This document shows, in pieces, positions 39,833-49,782 of a DNA stretch of 51,689 nucleotides (positions are counted from its first letter, which is position 1; every line of letters starts with the position of its first letter). The translations under genes and the position numbers were made by a program. Below the pieces are notes generated by a model. The model saw only the letters and a list, made by a program, of their open reading frames with translations. It had not been told where the DNA came from and made no database searches. This DNA comes from a virus: positions 1 through 51,689 of the IMG/VR virus record IMGVR_UViG_3300045136_000373; one strand, given 5' to 3'.

Positions 39833-40174
39833 ATGGCTAAAAGAAATTCTTACAAAAAGTTAGCAAAAGAATGTGAAGTATTTATGGAACAAGCGGATGA
39901 AAATACACCAAATATCATCCGCTTTCGCGTCCGTCACAAGCCAACTGAAGTATGGATCATGGAATTTCTTGCAACAGATTTTTTTGTTCATGAACTTCAA
40001 GATGATGAAAATAATGTAGAAATTCGTTATAACATTTTGATTACACAAAAAAGTCAGTCATTTGATACTAGAAAATGTTTGGCATTGGCAAGAGTTTTGA
40101 TGCAAGAAATTGTAACAAAATCTATTGAAAAGCAATTAGAAGAAATGGAAAAGAGAGAAAAGCCGAATGATTGA
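39833..40174 (+). CDS. Small protein between uvsX and gene 41
   Basis: 113 residues. Beta-rich middle (WIMEFLATDFFVHELQDDEN, VEIRYNILITQ) and a C-terminal helix LARVLMQEIVTKSIEKQLEE. T4 has gp40 here at a similar size, but I see no clear similarity. Overlaps gene 41 by 8 nt. Confidence 0.7.
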   Translation: MAKRNSYKKLAKECEVFMEQADENTPNIIRFRVRHKPTEVWIMEFLATDFFVHELQDDENNVEIRYNILITQKSQSFDTRKCLALARVLMQEIVTKSIEKQLEEMEKREKPND

Positions 40175-41558
40175 GAAGATTATTCTTCAAAATTTAGTCC
40201 ATAATGAAAAATACATGAGGAAGGTTATTCCCTTCCTCAAGGATGAATATTTTGGCGGAATTCACAAGAAAATTTTCACCAATATCAAAACATTTATTGC
40301 AGAATATAATGATACTCCCTCTATAGATGCTTTGGTTATTTCTTTGACAAATTCAACAAAATTGACAGAAGATGAGTTGAAATCTTCTCTTGAAATCATT
40401 GATGAAATTAAAGAAAAACCAACCAATCAAAATTTTGACTGGCTTGTTGCTGAAACAGAACGATTTTGTAAAGAATCGGCCATTGAGAATGCTATTCGGG
40501 AAAGTATCAATATTATTTCAGGAAAGTCAAAAAAGAAAGACCGTGGTGTTATTCCCGAATTGCTGAAAGAAGCATTGGCAGTCACTTTTGATCCCAGTGT
40601 AGGTCATGATTTTTTTGAAGATTTCAATGAACGTTTTGAGAAATATCACAAAGTTGAAGAACGTCTTCCGTTTGATTTGGATTATCTGAACGAAATAACT
40701 AACGGTGGAGTTCCAAAGAAAACATTAAACATCATCCTTGGTGGTATCAATGTCGGTAAGTCATTGACTTTGTGTCACTTCGCTACTTCATTTTTGTTGA
40801 AGAATAAGAATGTATTGTACATATCGTGTGAGATGGCAGAAGAGGAGGTTGCCAAACGCATTGACGCAAATATTTTAGACATTAGCTTGGATACCTTGAT
40901 GTTTTTGACGAAAAAACAATATGATTCATTGATTCATAATGTACGACAAAAAGTTACGCAAGGCAAACTTATCATCAAAGAGTATCCTACTGGAACTGGG
41001 ACAGTTAACCATTTTCGTGCACTTTTGAGTGAATTGAAACTGAAGAAGAACTTTGTGCCTGATGTGATTTTGATTGATTATCTTAATATTTGTTCTTCTG
41101 TCCGCATCAAAAACAATGGAATGAGCAACACCTATGTACTCGTGAAAGCCATCGCTGAAGAAGTTCGCGGGTTGGCGATGGAGATGAATGTGCCTATTTT
41201 TACAGCAACTCAGTTGACCCGGCAGGGGTATCAATCCACAGACACATCATTAACTGATATTTCTGAATCATTTGCTACAGGCGCAACAGCAGATTTCATC
41301 ATTTCGTTGATTAATACTGAACAACTAGAACAGGCTAACCAAATTATGATAAAACAATTAAAAAATAGGTACGCCGATGTCACCAAGAACAAACGCAGTT
41401 TGGTTGGTATAGATCGTTCAAAACAAAGGCTTTATAACTTGACAGGACAAGCCACATCATCCTGTGATGCGGAAGAAATAATGCAAGAAGTTGAACAAAA
41501 AGCGGAGCAAGAAAGTTTTGAAGAATTGAAAAAAACATTCAAACAATTCAAATTTTGA
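40167..41558 (+). CDS. 41: Replicative helicase gp41
   Basis: 463 residues (T4 gp41 475). Walker A ILGGINVGKSLTL, then CEMAEEEVAKRI (RecA-like H1a region), Walker B DVILIDYLNICSSV, arginine-finger region ATQLTRQGYQSTDTS and KNRYADVTKNKRSLVGIDRS. DnaB-type 5'-3' helicase loaded by gp59. The N-terminal part is helical like DnaB collars. Confidence 0.95.
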   Translation: MIEKIILQNLVHNEKYMRKVIPFLKDEYFGGIHKKIFTNIKTFIAEYNDTPSIDALVISLTNSTKLTEDELKSSLEIIDEIKEKPTNQNFDWLVAETERFCKESAIENAIRESINIISGKSKKKDRGVIPELLKEALAVTFDPSVGHDFFEDFNERFEKYHKVEERLPFDLDYLNEITNGGVPKKTLNIILGGINVGKSLTLCHFATSFLLKNKNVLYISCEMAEEEVAKRIDANILDISLDTLMFLTKKQYDSLIHNVRQKVTQGKLIIKEYPTGTGTVNHFRALLSELKLKKNFVPDVILIDYLNICSSVRIKNNGMSNTYVLVKAIAEEVRGLAMEMNVPIFTATQLTRQGYQSTDTSLTDISESFATGATADFIISLINTEQLEQANQIMIKQLKNRYADVTKNKRSLVGIDRSKQRLYNLTGQATSSCDAEEIMQEVEQKAEQESFEELKKTFKQFKF

Positions 41559-41570
41559 AATAAAATAAAC

Positions 41571-41599
41571 TTGAACGTTGATTATTTTTAAGGTATAAT
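41571..41599 (+). promoter_or_regulatory. Sigma70 promoter for leaderless Thg1 gene
   Basis: TTGAAC (41571-41576), N17, TATAAT (41594-41599), AGTAAC, ATG 41606. The same 6-nt -10 to ATG gap as at 14029, 17617 and 19132. Confidence 0.8.
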
Positions 41600-41605
41600 A
41601 GTAAC

Positions 41606-42388
41606 ATGAGAGATACATTAGAAAATAGAATGAAACTTTACGAAGAACAATGTTCTCAAAAAATTACAAATGACTTTATTGTGGTTCGGGTTGACGGAAA
41701 GGCGTTTTCACATATATTCCGCTATTTGAACGAACAACACTTTTATTCGGAAGATGTTGTTTCGGCGATGAATCAGGCTGCATTTTATACTGCGCTTTCA
41801 GTACAAAATTGTGTGGCTTATTATCCTCAATCCGATGAGTGTTCTTTTCTTTTGCAGGCAAAAAAAGAAAATAATACACAACACTGGTTTAATGGAAAAG
41901 TCAATAAAATCAATTCTGTTACGGCATCTTATTTCACATATTATTTCAACAAATTTCTTCCAGAAACAGCAAAAAAATCAGAATCTTTGAATGATGTTAG
42001 TAATCTTCATGTTCCAGTATTTGATTGCCGCTGTTTCGGTCTTCCAGATGATAAGCCAGAAGAGGTACTCAATTATTTTGTGTGGAGGGTAAAAGACGCA
42101 TACCGAAACGTATTGAATCGGTTTGTGCATTTCTATCAGCCTTCATATTTGTATAGCTCCCGAAAAATTACCACAAAACAGAAAGAAATTCAGAAGTATC
42201 TTGAAATTTATGGAAAGGGAAGTTTTTTCTTTCCATTTTATCATATGGGATTTAGAATGAAAGTGGACGGGGTGTGGTTCACACAAAGACACGTCAATCC
42301 GCCCGAAAACGTTTTTGGTCAAATTCGGGCACTATTTGAAGAATATAATATCGTCAAGCTGGAAGGAGAAAAAACTAATGATTTTTGA
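41606..42388 (+). CDS. Thg1-like tRNA 3'-5' polymerase, leaderless
   Basis: 260 residues. DTLENRMKLYEEQ, then FIVVRVDGKAFSHI and QSDECSFLL (metal-binding Asp positions), CRCFGLPDDKPEEVLNYFVW and RVKDAYRN follow the Thg1 superfamily. Family knowledge: Thg1-like enzymes add nucleotides to 5' ends of tRNAs, adding G to tRNA-His or repairing 5' ends. A phage copy with RNA ligase and RlaP suggests tRNA repair after host nuclease attack. Leaderless from its own promoter. Confidence 0.9.
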   Translation: MRDTLENRMKLYEEQCSQKITNDFIVVRVDGKAFSHIFRYLNEQHFYSEDVVSAMNQAAFYTALSVQNCVAYYPQSDECSFLLQAKKENNTQHWFNGKVNKINSVTASYFTYYFNKFLPETAKKSESLNDVSNLHVPVFDCRCFGLPDDKPEEVLNYFVWRVKDAYRNVLNRFVHFYQPSYLYSSRKITTKQKEIQKYLEIYGKGSFFFPFYHMGFRMKVDGVWFTQRHVNPPENVFGQIRALFEEYNIVKLEGEKTNDF

Positions 42389-43133
42389 ATTTTCTTGCAG
42401 AAAAAATTTTACAGATCCAGTAGAATTTTCAGACAATCTATTATACCGTAGAGTAGACGAAAAAGAAACTTCTTTTTATTCAACGGGTTACGATGTCTTT
42501 TTTGATAAGAGCATAACACAAGGTTCGCTTAGAAACGTTGTTGTTTTGGTTCATGGTTATCGTGGAATTTTTTCTAACGTTCAAAACAAATATTTCAAAA
42601 TTTTCAATCTGAATCGTGTAAGCAAAAAATATAATACTTTCATCTTTTTCTATTGGCCCAGTTCGTGGAGTTCTACCATTGGTTTCATCGGAGCCAAAAA
42701 GCGGGTTCCAGAAACATCGGGGCATTTGTATGATTTGATTAAGATGCTAGAACAACAACAAAAATTAGGAAAATGCGGATCAATTACTATTTCCAGCCAT
42801 TCGTTGGGGTGTGATGTTGTTTTCAATTCAAAAACAAAAAATATTGCGAATTGGAAGTGGCTAGCTCCAGCAATCAATATTAAAGAATTTGTTGAAAAAC
42901 GAAACGAAATAACCTACAATACTAACACCAAGTTTAATATCTATTATTCAAAAAATGATTCGGTATTGAAATATTGGTTCCGAATGGTTCCGGGAAATTG
43001 GTTTTATCCTGCTGTCGGCTACAACGCTAAATTGGTTCCAAATATTGAAAAATTGAAATATATTTGCAACCTAGAATTGCACGATATGTCTGATTTTGTT
43101 TTCGGTCATAGTGATTATGACTTAGAGATATAA
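42378..43133 (+). CDS. Alpha/beta hydrolase-like protein (DUF900-type)
   Basis: 251 residues from ATG 42378, with AAGGAG upstream, overlapping Thg1 by 11 nt. NVVVLVHGYRG is the oxyanion/His-Gly segment; the nucleophile elbow is ISSHSLGCDVVF (GHSLG-like S-H-S-L-G). A later acidic and His (HDMSDFVFGHSDYD) could complete the triad. DUF900-like esterases share this layout. Substrate unknown. Confidence 0.75.
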   Translation: MIFEFSCRKNFTDPVEFSDNLLYRRVDEKETSFYSTGYDVFFDKSITQGSLRNVVVLVHGYRGIFSNVQNKYFKIFNLNRVSKKYNTFIFFYWPSSWSSTIGFIGAKKRVPETSGHLYDLIKMLEQQQKLGKCGSITISSHSLGCDVVFNSKTKNIANWKWLAPAINIKEFVEKRNEITYNTNTKFNIYYSKNDSVLKYWFRMVPGNWFYPAVGYNAKLVPNIEKLKYICNLELHDMSDFVFGHSDYDLEI

Positions 43134-43134
43134 A

Positions 43135-43221
43135 ATGATACGAAAGGCGTTTTTGTTTGTGGTAATAACATTATACACTGTAATGTTTTTGATTCATACT
43201 TTAGAAAAAGGAGAAAAGTGA
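43135..43221 (+). CDS. Tiny one-span membrane protein
   Basis: 28 residues: MIRKAFLFVVITLYTVMFLI then a polar HTLEKGEK. The stop overlaps the next ATG (TGATG), and the next gene's AAAGGAG lies inside it. The pairing with the anchored protein that follows suggests co-translation. Possible inhibitor or membrane peptide; unknown. Confidence 0.55.
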   Translation: MIRKAFLFVVITLYTVMFLIHTLEKGEK

Positions 43222-43913
43222 TGCTTAGAAAAATTTTGAAAGGGTTTCTTTTTGTCGGAATGGCTTTTATAGTTGTATTTTTTGGAATGGTTATTTTTTC
43301 GTTATTTACAGAAAATGTAACCGTACAAAAAACATCTACAAATGAAAACGAAAAAATTGAAGTAAAAAAACAAACTAAATGGGAATTTTTACAAACAGAA
43401 AATCAAACAGGCAATGAGTATATGCTTAAAACTCATGTTCTCTCTAATACAGGAAATGAATATGCAGTTTGTCTTATTTGCATTAAGGATGATCTTGAAA
43501 TTCGCACTGATGATGTTTTCTTTGCAATTGTATCATTTTCCAAGAAATTTGTAGCTCCTACAAGAGAACAAAAATTTACAAATGATTATTCATTAAATAC
43601 ATTTTTTGATGGAAGACACACATTGATTTTCTATGATTATGAAGATCCAGACACAAAAGAATTAGGGTCATCTACTATGTTTGTTCAGCAACGTCATATT
43701 TCTGATAACAATTCTCAAATTTTTGTATATAACAATAAAGTTCATCCTGCAATTGTCAATTCCAACTTTGTTGTTTTCAAATTGAGATCCGCAGATGAAC
43801 CAGAGGAAAAAACAGAATTTATTCGGGTTGTTTTTGATGAGTCTTTTGTCAAGGCGGTATATAAATATTTCAAGCCAAATGGTTGTTATATCAGTAATTT
43901 GAGGGAAAGATAA
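43221..43913 (+). CDS. Membrane-anchored protein with soluble domain
   Basis: 230 residues. Membrane segment 7-30 (KGFLFVGMAFIVVFFGMVIF), then a Lys/Glu linker and a soluble beta-rich domain (YMLKTHVLSNTGNEYAVCLI, TLIFYDYEDPDTKELGSSTM). Likely exposed in the periplasm. No family recognised. Starts at ATG 43221. Confidence 0.65.
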   Translation: MLRKILKGFLFVGMAFIVVFFGMVIFSLFTENVTVQKTSTNENEKIEVKKQTKWEFLQTENQTGNEYMLKTHVLSNTGNEYAVCLICIKDDLEIRTDDVFFAIVSFSKKFVAPTREQKFTNDYSLNTFFDGRHTLIFYDYEDPDTKELGSSTMFVQQRHISDNNSQIFVYNNKVHPAIVNSNFVVFKLRSADEPEEKTEFIRVVFDESFVKAVYKYFKPNGCYISNLRER

Positions 43914-43916
43914 TCT

Positions 43917-45074
43917 ATGCCGAAATACAGATTTCATGTCCTTGGTCTTCCACATACTGTAACAACAAATAAAAAAGGAACTCCTTGGGTTGCTTGTGCT
44001 TATACACAAAAAGTTGTCAAATTATGTAAAATGTTGAAATTGGCTGGACATACAGTTTTCCATTATGGTCATGAAAAATCTAATCCAATGTGTGATGAAC
44101 ATATTACAGTCATTACAGACAGAGATTTTGAGTTAGCATATGGTGATTATGATGTCAGGAAGAATTTCTTCAAATTTGATATGGGAGATCATGCATATCA
44201 AACATTTTACAACAACACAATTCGTGAAATAAGCAAAAGAAAACAAAAGCTTGATTTTCTATTGTGTATGTGGGGTTGGGGACATAAACCTGTTGCTGAT
44301 GCGCATTCCGATCTGATTGTTGTAGAACCCGGAATTGGATATGGTTCTGGTCATTTTGCACGTTGGCGGGTGTATGAATCTTATGCGATTCGCGCAGCTG
44401 TCAACGGAGCACAATCTGTTATGCAATCTGGTCTGGAAGATTGGTATCATGTTGTAATTCCAAATTATTTTGAACCTGAAGATTTTGATTTTTCAGAAAA
44501 AAGAGATGACTATTTTCTCTTTCTTGGTAGAGTATATCCGGGAAAAGGAATTGATATTGCTTACCAAGTTTGTAACACTTTAGGAGAAAAATTGGTTATT
44601 GCTGGTCAGGGTTCTTTGAAAGAATCTGGTTATGAAGAAACTGATAAAATCAAACATATTGGTTTTGCTGATTACGAAAAGCGGCGAGAATTGATGTCAA
44701 AAGCAAAAGGATTTTTCCTGCCTTCTATGTATTGTGAACCCTTTGGTGGAGCGGCAGTAGAAGCTATGTTTTCAGGATGTCCAATTATCACCACAGATTG
44801 GGGAGTCTGGCCGGAGAATAACTTACATGGAATCACGGGTTTCCGTTGCCGGACATTTGACCATTTTGTTTGGGCAGCAAAAAATATTGACAAAATTAGT
44901 CCAAAGAGAGTTAGGCAGTGGGCCATTGACAATTTCTCGTGCGAACGAATTATTAAAATGTATGAAGAATATTGGCAGATGGTTATGGATGTTTATACTG
45001 GAAAGGGGTGGTATCAACAACATCCAGAACGAAAATCTCTAAATTGGTTATATAGGAAATACCCAAATGGTTAG
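43917..45074 (+). CDS. Glycosyltransferase, GT4-like
   Basis: 385 residues. GT-B layout: N-terminal [20 protein letters not shown], then [52 protein letters not shown] and the nucleotide-sugar site [20 protein letters not shown] (E-x7-E). Transfers sugar from a nucleotide donor. It starts a run of sugar and modification genes just before the fibre, so virion fibre glycosylation or host surface change are both possible. Confidence 0.88.
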   Translation: MPKYRFHVLGLPHTVTTNKKGTPWVACAYTQKVVKLCKMLKLAGHTVFHYGHEKSNPMCDEHITVITDRDFELAYGDYDVRKNFFKFDMGDHAYQTFYNNTIREISKRKQKLDFLLCMWGWGHKPVADAHSDLIVVEPGIGYGSGHFARWRVYESYAIRAAVNGAQSVMQSGLEDWYHVVIPNYFEPEDFDFSEKRDDYFLFLGRVYPGKGIDIAYQVCNTLGEKLVIAGQGSLKESGYEETDKIKHIGFADYEKRRELMSKAKGFFLPSMYCEPFGGAAVEAMFSGCPIITTDWGVWPENNLHGITGFRCRTFDHFVWAAKNIDKISPKRVRQWAIDNFSCERIIKMYEEYWQMVMDVYTGKGWYQQHPERKSLNWLYRKYPNG

Positions 45075-45510
45075 ATTAAAATTGAACACGACAGAAAATT
45101 TGGATTGTGTGTTTCTATCTCCTATTGCACTTTATTTGATGGTTTTGTTTAAGTGTAAAAATTTCATAAAACATTATGATCTAAATAGTTTTCTTTTCTT
45201 GTATTTGAGTGTATTGCCGGGTAATATTTTTGAGTATACTTGGTCAACTGTAGATGAAGAATTTCTTATTAAAGAGACAAAAAAGAACAAAAAGTATGAT
45301 GAAATGAAAATTCAAATTGCTGTAAATACTATTCCGATAAAATATTTGAGTGTTTGGGATGGTAAAATATCTCTTACTGAAAATAAAGAATGTGAATTAG
45401 ATCTTACTGAAAATGATTTTCTGATTATTGAAGATACATTAAATCATTTCTCTTTATCATTATTCAATGGAAATATTCCCTATAAAAAAGTTTTGGAGGT
45501 TGTAAAATGA
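45067..45510 (+). CDS. Unknown protein in glycan-fibre locus
   Basis: 147 residues, overlapping the glycosyltransferase by 8 nt. N-terminal [20 protein letters not shown] resembles the next gene's start (ENVFFSPLVLYYAMGLPC), so the two are likely diverged paralogues. The rest is charged with no motif. Function unknown. Confidence 0.65.
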   Translation: MVRLKLNTTENLDCVFLSPIALYLMVLFKCKNFIKHYDLNSFLFLYLSVLPGNIFEYTWSTVDEEFLIKETKKNKKYDEMKIQIAVNTIPIKYLSVWDGKISLTENKECELDLTENDFLIIEDTLNHFSLSLFNGNIPYKKVLEVVK

Positions 45511-45941
45511 CAATTTTGTTTGAATCTAAAAGTAAAAGAGAAAATGTATTTTTCTCGCCATTGGTGTTGTATTATGCAATGGGGTTGCCTTGTTTCACAA
45601 ACGAGTTAACATTTTCTGTTTGGTATATTTCAAATGATTATAAAGAAAAAATGTTTGAACAAATGGTAGTTTCAGAAAATGAGGTTAAGTTTTTTCAACA
45701 TTTATTAGAAGATGATTGTGATGATTTAGCAAAATTGAAATTGTATTCAAAAACAAATAATAAGGAATTAGATGGTTTTGTTTCCAAACTGGGCATTCAT
45801 GACATCACTACAGAAAAAAAGTTTACAAGATATTTTGGTGAAATTGATTCTAATATGTGGCCACATATTCAAAAGACACAAAATCTTGGATTTTCACCAT
45901 TTCTTCCAAAAAAGGTAAAATATTCGGTAATTCATAAATGA
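45507..45941 (+). CDS. Unknown protein, paralogue of the preceding one
   Basis: 144 residues, 4-nt overlaps on both sides (ATGA). NVFFSPLVLYYAMGLPCFTN and FSVWYISNDYKEKMFEQMVV parallel the preceding gene's [13 protein letters not shown] and [10 protein letters not shown]. No enzyme motif. Tight coupling to the FkbM-like gene suggests a shared pathway. Confidence 0.65.
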   Translation: MTILFESKSKRENVFFSPLVLYYAMGLPCFTNELTFSVWYISNDYKEKMFEQMVVSENEVKFFQHLLEDDCDDLAKLKLYSKTNNKELDGFVSKLGIHDITTEKKFTRYFGEIDSNMWPHIQKTQNLGFSPFLPKKVKYSVIHK

Positions 45942-46528
45942 GATACGATTACATAGACATAGGAACATCAGATTTTGAAACTTCTTTGGAACAACTGAAA
46001 GAGGGGGAAACTCTTATTTTGGTTGAGCCTCTGATTCATTATTTGAACAAATTTCCAAATAAAGAAAATATTTTCAAGTGCCCGTTTGCATTATCAGACA
46101 CGGACGGGATTTTGAAGATGTATTTTGTCAGTGAAGAAAAAATCCGGCAATTAGGTTTACCTGCTTGGGTTCGCGGGTGCAATTCATTAGGCGAGATGCA
46201 CCCAACATTGGTTAATCAATTGAATTTACAATCGGTTATGGATTGCGTCAACGTTCCGGTTCTTTCTGTATCTAACTTTTTTAATTTATATCAGATAACA
46301 GAAATAGGTCAATTGAAAATAGACACAGAAGGTCATGATGCCACAATCTTGAGAGAAGTTTATCAAATTCAAGAAATACAAAGTATTCCAATTCAAAGAA
46401 TTATATTTGAATATATTTGGAGAAAAGAAGAGTTAGACGATTTAATCCAAAAATACCAAATAAAATATGATGTTAAAGTGTTTAAAATTGGTGATAATGT
46501 TATCCTAAATTTTGGAGAAAATATATGA
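45938..46528 (+). CDS. FkbM-like methyltransferase
   Basis: 196 residues. YIDIGTSDFETSLE is a degenerate SAM-binding loop, ILVEPLIHYLNKFPN motif II and LKIDTEGHDATILRE the FkbM hallmark. Family members O-methylate sugars or polyketides. Next to two glycosyltransferases it may methylate the transferred glycan. Confidence 0.82.
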   Translation: MRYDYIDIGTSDFETSLEQLKEGETLILVEPLIHYLNKFPNKENIFKCPFALSDTDGILKMYFVSEEKIRQLGLPAWVRGCNSLGEMHPTLVNQLNLQSVMDCVNVPVLSVSNFFNLYQITEIGQLKIDTEGHDATILREVYQIQEIQSIPIQRIIFEYIWRKEELDDLIQKYQIKYDVKVFKIGDNVILNFGENI

Positions 46529-46638
46529 AAAAATATAAAATTGTATATAAAGGGTTAGTTCAAGAAAACAATTTGATTTTTTTTGTGATAGATATTGGAG
46601 AGAATATGGAATTAAAACAAATTGGAGGTGAAAGATGA
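46525..46638 (+). CDS. Short copy of the KIVYKGLV protein
   Basis: 37 residues. MKKYKIVYKGLVQENN matches the start of the next gene (MNNYKIVYKGLVVENT), then a short polar tail. 4-nt overlaps on both sides. Probably a truncated duplicate, perhaps serving only to couple translation. Confidence 0.55.
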   Translation: MKKYKIVYKGLVQENNLIFFVIDIGENMELKQIGGER

Positions 46639-46892
46639 ACAACTATAAAATTGTTTATAAAGGACTTGTGGTTGAAAATACACAACCATTTGGTGAAGAT
46701 TATTTTTGTGAAGTTTCAAAATGGTTAGAAACAGATTGGATGTCTTTAGAAAGAGCTAATAATATTTTGAATTTATATTATAAAGAAGGCGTTGCGACTG
46801 TATTATTTGCACATACAAAAGATTATTTTTTGGGCGATGTTTTAGAGATCTTAGAGGAACCAAAATTGGTGGAAAAAGAAATCAATGACTAA
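46635..46892 (+). CDS. Small unknown protein
   Basis: 85 residues. MNNYKIVYKGLVVENTQPFG then EVSKWLETDWMSLERANNIL and DYFLGDVLEILEEPKLVEKE. AAGGAGGTG-like ribosome site inside the preceding small gene. No family recognised. Overlaps the second glycosyltransferase by 8 nt. Confidence 0.65.
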   Translation: MNNYKIVYKGLVVENTQPFGEDYFCEVSKWLETDWMSLERANNILNLYYKEGVATVLFAHTKDYFLGDVLEILEEPKLVEKEIND

Positions 46893-47775
46893 TCTTGTAT
46901 TTTTTATACAGAATGATTGGGCTTTTGGAAACATCCATAATTCATTGATAAAACTACTATATCCTTATGGAATTATTGCAAATATCTTGCCTTGGAATGT
47001 GGCTTACCGGATTGAAGACGTTCAAATGATAGACAAAACAACAGATATTTGGGTAACAAATGTTGATGGAATTGGAGCGCTTGCGTCGTATAAAGTTCCG
47101 ATTGAAAAAATGTATGTTTTCGCACATGCTGAATGGGATTTACTTCGGACAATTTCATTAAATGGATATGATATTTTCAATAAACCAAAAAAATTTGCTG
47201 TAGTATCTAACTATCTAAAAAGAAAAGCTTTAGAATTTTGTATTGAACGAATTCCTGAAGTGTTGGAATTAGGTGTGTTTTTTGACTATTTCTATGCTCC
47301 AGTTCCACAAAAATTAGAGAAAATTGGTTATTGCGGAGCTTGGGAAAATAAAAATTGGAAGGGAGAAGAAATCAAGCGCGGACGGCTTGTTCGCCAAATT
47401 GCAAAAAATTCCAAACTACCACTCATTGAACATCAATTCTATCATTGGATTGGAATGCCATCTTATTATAAATCTGTAGATTGTGTGTTTGTGTCTTCAT
47501 TAGAAGAAGGTGCAAGTCTTCCTATTTTGGAAACTTCTGCATCAGGAAGATTGCTTTTTTCTACAAATGTTGGATATTTTCAAGATTATAAGTGTGGCAT
47601 TGAATTACCATTTGATGAAAATGAATATGTCAAACAAGGAACAGAATTGGTTCTTTTCTATCATTTGAATCCTGAAATATATCAAAAGAAGTGTCTTGAA
47701 AATCAAGAAATTGCAAAGTATTCATTTGATTGGCCAAAGAAAATTGAAAAATGGGCAAAGTTCTTTCTTGAATAA
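46885..47775 (+). CDS. Glycosyltransferase, GT4-like (second)
   Basis: 296 residues. FFIQNDWAFGNIHNSLIKLL start, then TTDIWVTNVDGIG, KFAVVSNYLKRKALEF and the donor site VFVSSLEEGASLPILETSAS (E-G-x-S-L-P-x-L-E). Shorter than the GT at 43917 and apparently specialised. It ends 13 nt before the collagen-like fibre gene, whose late promoter lies at its end, a position favouring fibre glycosylation. Confidence 0.8.
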   Translation: MTNLVFFIQNDWAFGNIHNSLIKLLYPYGIIANILPWNVAYRIEDVQMIDKTTDIWVTNVDGIGALASYKVPIEKMYVFAHAEWDLLRTISLNGYDIFNKPKKFAVVSNYLKRKALEFCIERIPEVLELGVFFDYFYAPVPQKLEKIGYCGAWENKNWKGEEIKRGRLVRQIAKNSKLPLIEHQFYHWIGMPSYYKSVDCVFVSSLEEGASLPILETSASGRLLFSTNVGYFQDYKCGIELPFDENEYVKQGTELVLFYHLNPEIYQKKCLENQEIAKYSFDWPKKIEKWAKFFLE

Positions 47776-47778
47776 ATA
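47771..47778 (+). promoter_or_regulatory. T4-like late promoter, AATAAATA
   Basis: AATAAATAAG overlapping the stop of the glycosyltransferase and 10 nt before ATG 47789 of the fibre. GAGAG between may be the ribosome site. Confidence 0.55.
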
Positions 47779-47788
47779 AGAGAGAATT

Positions 47789-49171
47789 ATGCCAACAAAT
47801 CCAGAATTTTTTGCAAATGTTGATCCAGAAAATAATGAAATAGATTTGAATTTAGATATTAATGCTAACCAATTTACTATTAAAAACTTACGAAATCCAA
47901 TTGATCCGAGAGACGCTGCCACTAAAGAATATGTAGATCTTTATGGTGGGGGAGGAGTTGGTGCGTCTGGATTTGTGGGAGCAACAGGTGCAACTGGCCC
48001 GCAAGGAGCAACTGGTTTTACTGGTGCAACTGGATTTCAAGGAGCAACTGGAGAACCGGGACCACAAGGCGCAACAGGAATTCAAGGTCAAATGGGTTTA
48101 CCCGGCCCGCAAGGATTTCAAGGTGCTACCGGATTTCAAGGAGCAACAGGACTGCAAGGAGCAACTGGATTTCAGGGTGCCACAGGATTTACTGGTGCCA
48201 CTGGTGCTACTGGAGTACAAGGATTTCAAGGTGCTACGGGTCTGACAGGTGCAACTGGATTGCAAGGCCTACAGGGCGCAACTGGCTTGCAGGGAGCAAC
48301 TGGTCTAACTGGTGCCACAGGCTCAGGCGCAACAGGTGCAACCGGATTGCAAGGACCGCAAGGCGCAACTGGATTGACTGGTGCCACAGGTTTGCAGGGG
48401 GCAACTGGGTTTCAGGGAGCAACTGGGCCTCCCGGAACAGCAAATCCCGGAGGATTAAATACACAAGTTCAATTTAATCAAAATGGATCGCTAGGAGGAT
48501 CTTCTAATTTTGTTTATGATTATACAAATAACAGAGTTGGAATTGGTATATCTTCTCCACAGAATATTCTTGATGTTTTATCTACATCTTCTCAGAATAT
48601 AGCAATGACAGTAAATTCAGCAACAACAACAGATAGAGCTGGATTGTTACTGAGACATTATGGAACAAATGGCGGTTCAACTCCAAACAATTCAAGAGTT
48701 GGAGTAATTAGTTTTATGGCAATGCCTACAACAGGATCAACGAATTTTGCTTCTGCGGCAATTGATTCATATATTGAAACTAATGGAACATCAAATGCTC
48801 CCGGAGATCTAAGATTTTATACAAATACAGGATCAGGTGTAACAGAAAAACTAAGAATCACAGCAAATGGCCAAATCCTTTCCCGTGAAGGGATGTTTGC
48901 ATATGAATATACGACAGTTTCTTCAAATACAACATTAGTTTCAAATAGAGCGTATTTGGTTACAGCAAATAATTTGACATTGACTCTTCCAGCATCTCCA
49001 AGCAATTTAGATACAATTTGTATTATTGGTACAGGAATTACAGGAACGGTAATAAATAGAAATGGAAATAATATTATGGGTTTAGCTGAAAATATGACTA
49101 TTGATATTTCAAATTTTTTCCTCAAATTAACATATTTTAGTTCAGGAACAAATTGGAGGATTACACCATGA
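47789..49171 (+). CDS. Collagen-like tail fibre
   Basis: 460 residues. An N-terminal cap ([30 protein letters not shown]) leads into Gly-x-y repeats from about 58 to 222 (GATGATG, GFQGATG). The connector [20 protein letters not shown] is shared with the fibre at 2574, and a C-terminal domain ends [18 protein letters not shown]. The start AATKEYVD is frequent in T4-like short fibres. Two glycosyltransferases precede it and two Gly-rich tips follow. The 25-kb-distant fibre at 20355 has the same type of shaft. Confidence 0.9.
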   Translation: MPTNPEFFANVDPENNEIDLNLDINANQFTIKNLRNPIDPRDAATKEYVDLYGGGGVGASGFVGATGATGPQGATGFTGATGFQGATGEPGPQGATGIQGQMGLPGPQGFQGATGFQGATGLQGATGFQGATGFTGATGATGVQGFQGATGLTGATGLQGLQGATGLQGATGLTGATGSGATGATGLQGPQGATGLTGATGLQGATGFQGATGPPGTANPGGLNTQVQFNQNGSLGGSSNFVYDYTNNRVGIGISSPQNILDVLSTSSQNIAMTVNSATTTDRAGLLLRHYGTNGGSTPNNSRVGVISFMAMPTTGSTNFASAAIDSYIETNGTSNAPGDLRFYTNTGSGVTEKLRITANGQILSREGMFAYEYTTVSSNTTLVSNRAYLVTANNLTLTLPASPSNLDTICIIGTGITGTVINRNGNNIMGLAENMTIDISNFFLKLTYFSSGTNWRITP

Positions 49172-49779
49172 GCATTTTCACCCAATTTTTTCAAGGATTA
49201 TCAAAAAGACAACAAATCTTTACTTCTTCAGGCACATTTACTCCATCTGCAAGATTGTTGGCTCTTGGTGGATGGGTAGAGGTTATTTGTGTTGGTGGTG
49301 GGGGTGGAGGATATGCTTCTGGTACAATTAAAACGGGTGGAGGAGGAGCACAAGTAACAAGAAGAATTGTTCAAGTTACTGGAAATGTGACAGTTACAAT
49401 TGGTGCTGGAGGGACAGGTGGAATTACTCCAACTCAGGGAGGCACAACATCCTTTGGGTCGTTAGTTACTGCGGCTGGAGGATTAGCGGCAAATCAATAT
49501 TATGGTGGGGCAAATGATTGGTATACATATGCTTCTTCGGCAGGTGGAATGAGTCAGAATTCGCTTTCTATAAGTATTCCTCTTCCGATCTCTGGATATT
49601 TTTCTGTAGGATTTGGAGGACTTCCACCTTTTGAATCGTATGGTATTGGTGGGCAAGGATCGCTTAATACTGATATTTATAATTATAACTCTACAAATGC
49701 TCCAGCTAATAGTGGAATGGGGGGTCATTATGGAGGAAATGGTGGAAGTGGAATTTGTATAGTAGAATGGTGGGAGTAA
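49168..49779 (+). CDS. Gly-rich fibre tip/adhesin 1
   Basis: 203 residues from ATG 49168 (GGAGG upstream); the start overlaps the fibre stop. [10 protein letters not shown] then [31 protein letters not shown] and many GGxGG runs ending [10 protein letters not shown]. Such Gly-rich sheets form receptor-binding tips in phages like S16 (gp38 type). Near-identical 5' DNA to the next gene; the C-terminal loops differ. Confidence 0.78.
   Translation: MSIFTQFFQGLSKRQQIFTSSGTFTPSARLLALGGWVEVICVGGGGGGYASGTIKTGGGGAQVTRRIVQVTGNVTVTIGAGGTGGITPTQGGTTSFGSLVTAAGGLAANQYYGGANDWYTYASSAGGMSQNSLSISIPLPISGYFSVGFGGLPPFESYGIGGQGSLNTDIYNYNSTNAPANSGMGGHYGGNGGSGICIVEWWE
49213..49310 (+). repeat. 98-bp exact duplication, copy 1 (adhesin 1)
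   Basis: Identical to 49828-49925 in adhesin 2 (offset 615). A further shared block follows from 49365 (offset 621), covering the [12 protein letters not shown] region to about 49472. Confidence 0.95.
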
Positions 49780-49782
49780 AAT

